Position numbers and translations under genes: made by a program
Origin: Hydractinia symbiolongicarpus
Taxonomy: Eukaryota > Cnidaria > Hydrozoa > Anthoathecata > Hydractiniidae
Length of the DNA: 64,000 nt
Assembly: GCF_029227915.1 (NCBI RefSeq)
Contig: NC_079882.1
Location: forward strand, 8,742,001-8,806,000
Direction of reading: 5' to 3'
Shown: piece after piece, positions 59,687 to 64,000 of the stretch
Layout: each line of letters opens with the position of its first letter
Position numbering within the stretch: the first letter of the stretch is position 1
The notes under the pieces: model-generated
Told to the model about the DNA's origin: nothing
The model's input: only the letters and a program-made list of their open reading frames with translations
Database searches by the model: none

Positions 59687-60481
59687 ATGAGTGTTCAAAG
59701 CAGAATACAAATTATCCACTCGGGTAATAATAATGAAGAAAAATACATCAAACGTATGCAGCATTTTGATCCATCTACAAGCTACGAATCAATCAACTTT
59801 TACACACATCGTAACAAAGAATATCTTATACAGTTTACTTTGAAAAAATGCAACGAACAAAAACAGCCAGTGATTTTAATCAGTCAAGAATTCTTAGATT
59901 TGATTTGGTGTACGCCGTTGAAGGAATCGATACTTGTGCTTTTGACTTCGTACAGTTCCCTCATTCTTCATGTGTGGATGGAAGGGATTGAAGAATTGTT
60001 TTTAAAACGGTACAGTTCAAGATTGGTACGCCAAGTACCTGGTTTCTTCTCCAGAATAAAATTCGTCGAACTTAAAAATCAACCAGAAAAAAAACAAATC
60101 GACATTATACACAAACTTTTGCTGGACAGTCAAAATATAACAAGATTTAAAGATTTATGCCTCCAACTGCAAGACTCTGAACGGCAAGCAAAATCAACGG
60201 AGAAAAAATTATCCGAGACGTACGTGGAAGACGACATTGATCAACTCTCAAAAGAAAGCAGTAAAATGCAGATAACTGTTATGAAAAGCAGTGACAGAAA
60301 AACTGCCTTGATTAAAGATAAAACAGAAGAAGACGTACTGGTGCCTATGAAGAACAGAAAAGTTGTTAGTAGTGTGAACAAAACGAAGTTAAATGCACAC
60401 TCCAGCACGAAAAAGAAAGCGAGAAGAAAAAACAATAGCAATGTGAACGGACTGTATCATGAAGTCGCAGCTTTGGTGTGA
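59687..60481 (+). CDS. Unrecognised single-exon protein, 264 residues
   Basis: MSVQSRIQIIHSG to HEVAALV. Residues about 35-130 look like a beta-rich globular domain (YLIQFTLKKC, PVILISQEFLDLIW, SSLILHVWMEGIEELF, FFSRIKFVEL). A helical segment follows (about 135-185, HKLLLDSQNITRFKDLCLQL, DSERQ), then a charged, Lys-rich tail (STKKKARRKNNSN). This head-stalk-basic-tail layout is loosely like the XRCC4/XLF/PAXX group of end-joining scaffolds, but no diagnostic residue was recognised, so no function is claimed. The P-element-like transposon ends 103 bp upstream of the ATG. No introns. Confidence 0.5.
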   Translation: MSVQSRIQIIHSGNNNEEKYIKRMQHFDPSTSYESINFYTHRNKEYLIQFTLKKCNEQKQPVILISQEFLDLIWCTPLKESILVLLTSYSSLILHVWMEGIEELFLKRYSSRLVRQVPGFFSRIKFVELKNQPEKKQIDIIHKLLLDSQNITRFKDLCLQLQDSERQAKSTEKKLSETYVEDDIDQLSKESSKMQITVMKSSDRKTALIKDKTEEDVLVPMKNRKVVSSVNKTKLNAHSSTKKKARRKNNSNVNGLYHEVAALV

Positions 60482-60577
60482 ATAGTAATGATCTCTTAAA
60501 AACTTTAATTTAAAACTTATTACTGAAAAAAATTAGAGCACTTTACAATGTACCAAAGAAAAATATTTTCTTCCTTT

Positions 60578-60730
60578 TAAGGGGGATTTTCACGAAGCGA
60601 ATTGAACACGGCGAATTCGACGGCGAATCGTATCTGAGCATGCGCAGTTCGATGCAAAATCAAAACAAACAAAACTGCGCATGCTCAGATACAATTCTCC
60701 GTTTAATTCGCTTCGTGAAAATTCCCTTTA
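60578..60730. repeat. MITE with long terminal inverted repeats
   Basis: The left end AAGGGGGATTTTCACGAAGC and inverted right end AAAGGGAATTTTCACGAAGC match, and GTATCTGAGCATGCGCAGTT is shared further in. The element is about 150 bp, close to a full palindrome. It lies just downstream of the stop of the preceding gene. Confidence 0.75.
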
Positions 60731-60927
60731 CCCTGCACTCAGATATTCAGGGAAAATTAAGAAGTCTTTTGGTTATTTCCCTCCGTCTCTCAAACTAGCC
60801 CCGATTGTTTATACGAGAAACACCAGGCTATACATTATCTACTTATGAGATGTCGCACGAATCACCTGGCTGATTGCAACAGACAGTGCAGAGGAACAGT
60901 TGTATCATATATGATTAGTTATTGGAA

Positions 60928-60979
60928 AAAAATATTTATGTTGTAAATAACGTAAAAATATTTATGTTGTAAATAACGT
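60928..60979. repeat. Tandem duplication, 26-bp unit
   Basis: Two perfect copies of AAAAATATTTATGTTGTAAA plus TAACGT. Confidence 0.8.
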
Positions 60980-61563
60980 AGCTAAATATATGACATATTC
61001 AGCCTCAGCAAATATATACATTTTTAAATTCTGACAGTGGACACCAGGTGAAGCAAAGTCTTTTTCAGTCCATTTCTTCCTATAAAGTTGAAGTTAGGAA
61101 TTTGTATCAGAAGGTAGTATGAATCCTATAAATATTCAATAACAGTTTAAGTTGTAACAACAAAGTTTCGGTACAAAAAGATCTGCTGGAAAAACCTCTC
61201 TTTTAAGTTGTAGCATCTTTTTGCCTATAAAAGAGTCCCACCGATGGTCCTAAAATATGTGTAAAAATGGTCATAGCTAGACGTCAACAGCAAACAGCAC
61301 ATTTCCAGTTTGGATTTAACAAATAAACTTATGACCTAAAGTCCACTATGAATTTTGACAAGTGAACTTTTACAAGTTCAAAATGTGTGTATCTGACAGA
61401 TATACCCTATGAATAACTTTTAGCGACACATGCAGCATATATGCTATTCAAGAAATAATCTAATAATAGATCACTCTCCATGTATAATGTTTTGATTTTG
61501 TGAAAAAAAAATAGACAAGCATAATTCAATTAAATAAGTCATGTAGGCAGAGAATGTAGAAAA

Positions 61564-61669
61564 GACCACAAGTCAAATAAAAAAGATTCATTAATTTTAA
61601 CTGAATACCTTTGATAAGACCACAAGTCAAATAAAAAAGATTCATTAATTTTAACTGAATACCTTTGAT
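61564..61669. repeat. Tandem duplication, 54-bp unit
   Basis: Two adjacent near-perfect copies starting GACCACAAGTCAAATAAAAA and ending AATACCTTTGAT. Confidence 0.85.
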
Positions 61670-61810
61670 ATCTTTGATAATCTTTCAGCATTCTAGATTC
61701 CATCTACGTCAATGATGCTGGCGACTTCTGCTTCAAGTGTACTAAAAGTTAGAGCACCGAGAAGCAGCAGAGACATGTTGCATCAAATCAACTAGGCTGT
61801 TAGTATCAGC

Positions 61811-62560
61811 CACTCTTATTTTTTTGGTGGCCTGGTACGGAGGGCTCATCAGGAACAGTGGACAAGAATTCATCTACAAGGTTTTGTAAAGGAGTTCACC
61901 TCATCAGAATAGTCATGCAGATGTCTTGGTAGTGTATTGAAGAGTCTTGGGCCAAAATGACCCAGGCTACCGTACATTTTGGTTCTAATATTGAATTTGG
62001 GATTTGTGAAATAACAAAAGGAAGCTTGCATAATCTGCCTCCATGTGGTGAGATGTAATAGTTGATAGTTTTGTAAATGCCACCAAAATCTGGAACTAAG
62101 CCTTCTTTAATTTTCCAAGTGTATAGTTGATATTGCTCTCTATGTCGTTGTAGCTAATACATGTTTAATGTTTATGTGGCGGCGTAGATTAGTGGTTATA
62201 GCTCTCGTACTCTGTGCGGGAGACCGGGGTTCGATTCCTCTTGACAGCGATTCAACATGGGCGAGTGAATGTTACCATAGCCCCGGGTTAACCCAAGCCA
62301 TGTGAGGGAAATTGGGAAGATGGCACACTGTGTGGGTCGTTGGATGTTGCCGGGAGTTGTCTAGTAGAGCCCGGGCTCTAACTGGGTCTGCGTAGCTCAA
62401 AATGAGCATTAAATACTCTAGGACTCTCCATCTACGCCATGGCCCCTCCTGGAAATAATAGACAGGGTATATCCCTCGATATTTGTGAGGCTAGCCATGT
62501 AAAATATGCACATCTATCTATCTAATACATGTTTAACCATTGAATTTAAAAAAATAATTT
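61811..62560 (-). pseudogene. LINE remnant, C-terminal end of a reverse-transcriptase ORF (antisense)
   Basis: On the minus strand: LQRHREQYQLYTWKIKEG and LVPDFGGIYKTINYYISPHG, then GGRLCKLPFVISQIPN, a frameshift, KMYGSLGHFGPRLFNTLPRH, LHDYSDEVNSFTKPC, a further frameshift and LVDEFLSTVPDEPSVPGHQK. This is the tail of a non-LTR retrotransposon protein. It is interrupted by the SINE at 62169-62521 and by frameshifts. Confidence 0.7.
62169..62521 (+). mobile_element. tRNA-derived SINE with 15-bp target-site duplication
   Basis: The 5' head has an A box (TAGTGGTTATAGC near 62190) and a B box (GGTTCGATTCC, 62228-62238), the internal RNA polymerase III promoter. A body of about 270 bp and an (ATCT)n tail follow. 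The flanking CTAATACATGTTTAA is perfect on both sides (62154-62168 and 62522-62536), so insertion was recent and by target-primed reverse transcription. The head cannot be a working tRNA because the acceptor stem is absent. Confidence 0.88.
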
Positions 62561-63928
62561 TAGTGCCTTTTATGTTTTTTGCTTCTAAAAATTAGTATAA
62601 AGTTCAATTATGAGGCAAAACTTTTCAAATTTCTGCAGTAAAGATTTGTTTAGCACTGTCCCAATAACTAATTAAACTATCTTGGTGCATCTGAAATAAA
62701 AAGAGCAAGCTTAAAATGCAATAAGTCAAGAGGAGTTCAGTCTAAGAAAAAAGGAATAGAATGAACTTAGTGCAAGAAGGATTTCATTGCTAAAGTTAAG
62801 TTTTGAAACTAGTCCCACAATATGGCTGTAATGTTACGTCTTCATAATACATATAATTCTTTTACATCAAATTTTTGTCAATTCCGTCATTCCTGAAATT
62901 CATTTTTTTAAAACCTTGCTTTTAGCAAAATTTAAAAGTCATTGTGTTTGCGTAAGTTCATCAACTTTTTCTGACATTATGCCAGCTAGAGAAATGGAGA
63001 GTCATTAGTCTGTGGCTTCTTCCTCAAATTCTGAGAACCTTTACATCAATGATAGAAGAATATCTGGAATCTACTTACCATCATGGCTCTATGATTCACA
63101 TTGGCATTATATTTATTGTATTTGTTTTGCAACTGTACACTCCCGTACACAAACAACAGTGAAGTTTAGTGAGAAAACGAGAGCAAAGCCTTTGTATTTA
63201 AATTTGCCAACTTGTATTAAGTATTTGTGTTTCCACATCAGCATTCAACTTGCTGAGTGCCATCATGAATTAGAAAGGCTGAATTAGAATTTTGAAGAAA
63301 AACAAAAATACTATCAAAACTTAACTTTCATCTTGCATGTCATCTTTATTTGTATTATCATTTCTCTCTATTAACCATTAGGCCTATTGTGGGTCAGATC
63401 CAAAGACACAAAATAATCACTTAATTTTTTACCATAGACGGGCTAAATAAAGAAACTATAATCAAACAATCAATGATCTGCTATTGGCACACTAAGCCAG
63501 GCAGATAGCATTTAAAATTTGCTAGTCGCATACTCTAACAAAATAATCCAAATCAAGGTCCTCCAAAGCAAAATTTGTGGGAAATGGCCATGTTGACGTC
63601 ACCAACAATTAGAATCAGATATATAATTAGCTTATTCAGTTACTTGTGTGTGTGTGTGTGTGGGGGGGGGGGGGCACATCGTTGTGTCTCAACATAGTTT
63701 GACTATTATTGTGGGTGGCAAAATAGTACAAGGGACATTTAAAACTAAGATTACAAACAGAAACTTATAACTAAACTAAACACATACGCGTATAAAAACC
63801 AAAGAACCTAAGAAACAATATACACAAACCAATGAATCATAATCATAACATTGAATTAATAATTTCAGCTTTTTTATACAGAAACATAGCACTTTTATTG
63901 ATAAATTTCTGTAGTTATATATAAAATT
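62561..63928. other. Intergenic and 5' region of phosphoglycerate kinase
   Basis: No gene is recognised; the ORF at 63012-63287 has no homology. A (TG)n tract followed by a G-run lies at 63643-63674. The PGK promoter should be in the last few hundred bases, but no TATA box or other site could be singled out. Confidence 0.35.
63643..63674. repeat. (TG)n-(G)n simple repeat
   Basis: About ten TG units followed directly by twelve or more G. Confidence 0.85.
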
Positions 63929-63990
63929 ATGACTTTGAAGAAAGCCACTCTAACTCAACTTGATGTTAAAGGAAAGAAAGTTCTTATCAG
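63929..63990 (+). CDS. PGK: Phosphoglycerate kinase, first coding exon (cut by window end)
   Basis: ATG at 63929 gives MTLKKATLTQLDVKGKKVLI and then Arg split as AG|. It matches the N-terminus of eukaryotic PGK, where K-LTL-LDVKGK-V-MR is followed by VDFNVP. Reading on without splicing gives FEI in place of VDFN, so the exon most likely ends at 63990 before GTTCGA, the position where vertebrate PGK exon 1 also ends. The donor is weak. The enzyme converts 1,3-bisphosphoglycerate and ADP to 3-phosphoglycerate and ATP in glycolysis. Only 20 codons are visible. Confidence 0.75.
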
Positions 63991-64000
63991 GTTCGAAATA

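Larger units (their letters stand above)
60482..61810. other. Intergenic with small repeats
   Basis: It contains a MITE (60578-60730), a 26-bp tandem pair (60928-60979) and a 54-bp tandem pair (61564-61669). The rest is AT-rich and featureless. Confidence 0.45.

Noticed and set aside
62176-62245. A functional tRNA gene
   Set aside because: A and B boxes are present, but no acceptor stem pairing; it is the head of a SINE with a target duplication around the whole 353 bp.
63012-63287. 91-residue ORF before PGK
   Set aside because: No motif or homology; probably chance in AT-rich sequence.

Overview
The window looks like invertebrate metazoan nuclear DNA, most likely a cnidarian and possibly a hydrozoan. 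That taxon is an inference: it rests on AT-rich, intron-rich sequence, short GT-AG exons, animal-only genes (an FGF, a STIM calcium sensor, rhodopsin-like GPCRs) and a dense mix of DNA transposons, Helitron-like elements, LINE and SINE copies and satellites. No bacterial-type operon or CRISPR array is present.

Layout. 0.8-4.3 kb: a four-exon fibroblast growth factor gene (+), rebuilt from splice sites and phases. 8.5-9.6 and 17.1-18.5 kb: two paralogous two-exon GPCR genes (+), with a decayed LINE, a Helitron-like element holding a perfect (GACA)152 tract, and small satellites between them. 21.6-38.1 kb: one giant terminal-inverted-repeat DNA element of about 16.5 kb. Its arms carry inverted satellite arrays and its core holds the remains of a KDZ-type (Kyakuja-Dileera-Zisupton) transposase on the minus strand. 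39.9-41.8 kb: an intronless Rab escort protein gene (+). 43.4-50.5 kb: a 14-exon STIM gene (+) whose luminal EF-hand/SAM module is present twice in tandem and in frame. 51.3-52.0 kb: an unrecognised single-exon gene (-). 55.3-59.6 kb: a P-element-like THAP transposon with intact 30-bp inverted repeats, a broken transposase and a convergent C2H2 zinc-finger gene. 59.7-60.5 kb: an unrecognised single-exon gene (+). 61.8-62.6 kb: an antisense LINE tail with a tRNA-derived SINE inserted in it, flanked by a 15-bp target duplication. 63.9 kb: the first coding exon of phosphoglycerate kinase (+), cut by the window edge.

The host genes are unrelated housekeeping and signalling genes and do not form a pathway cluster. 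STIM senses ER calcium, REP presents Rab GTPases for prenylation, FGF and the GPCRs act in cell-cell signalling, and PGK is glycolytic. The most unusual content is (a) the STIM gene with two EF-SAM modules built as phase 1-1 exon cassettes, so either can be skipped without a frameshift; (b) the giant KDZ-type element with nested inverted satellites; (c) the two-gene P-element-like transposon; and (d) a Helitron-like family with a 3' hairpin and CTAG end that carries the tetranucleotide microsatellite.
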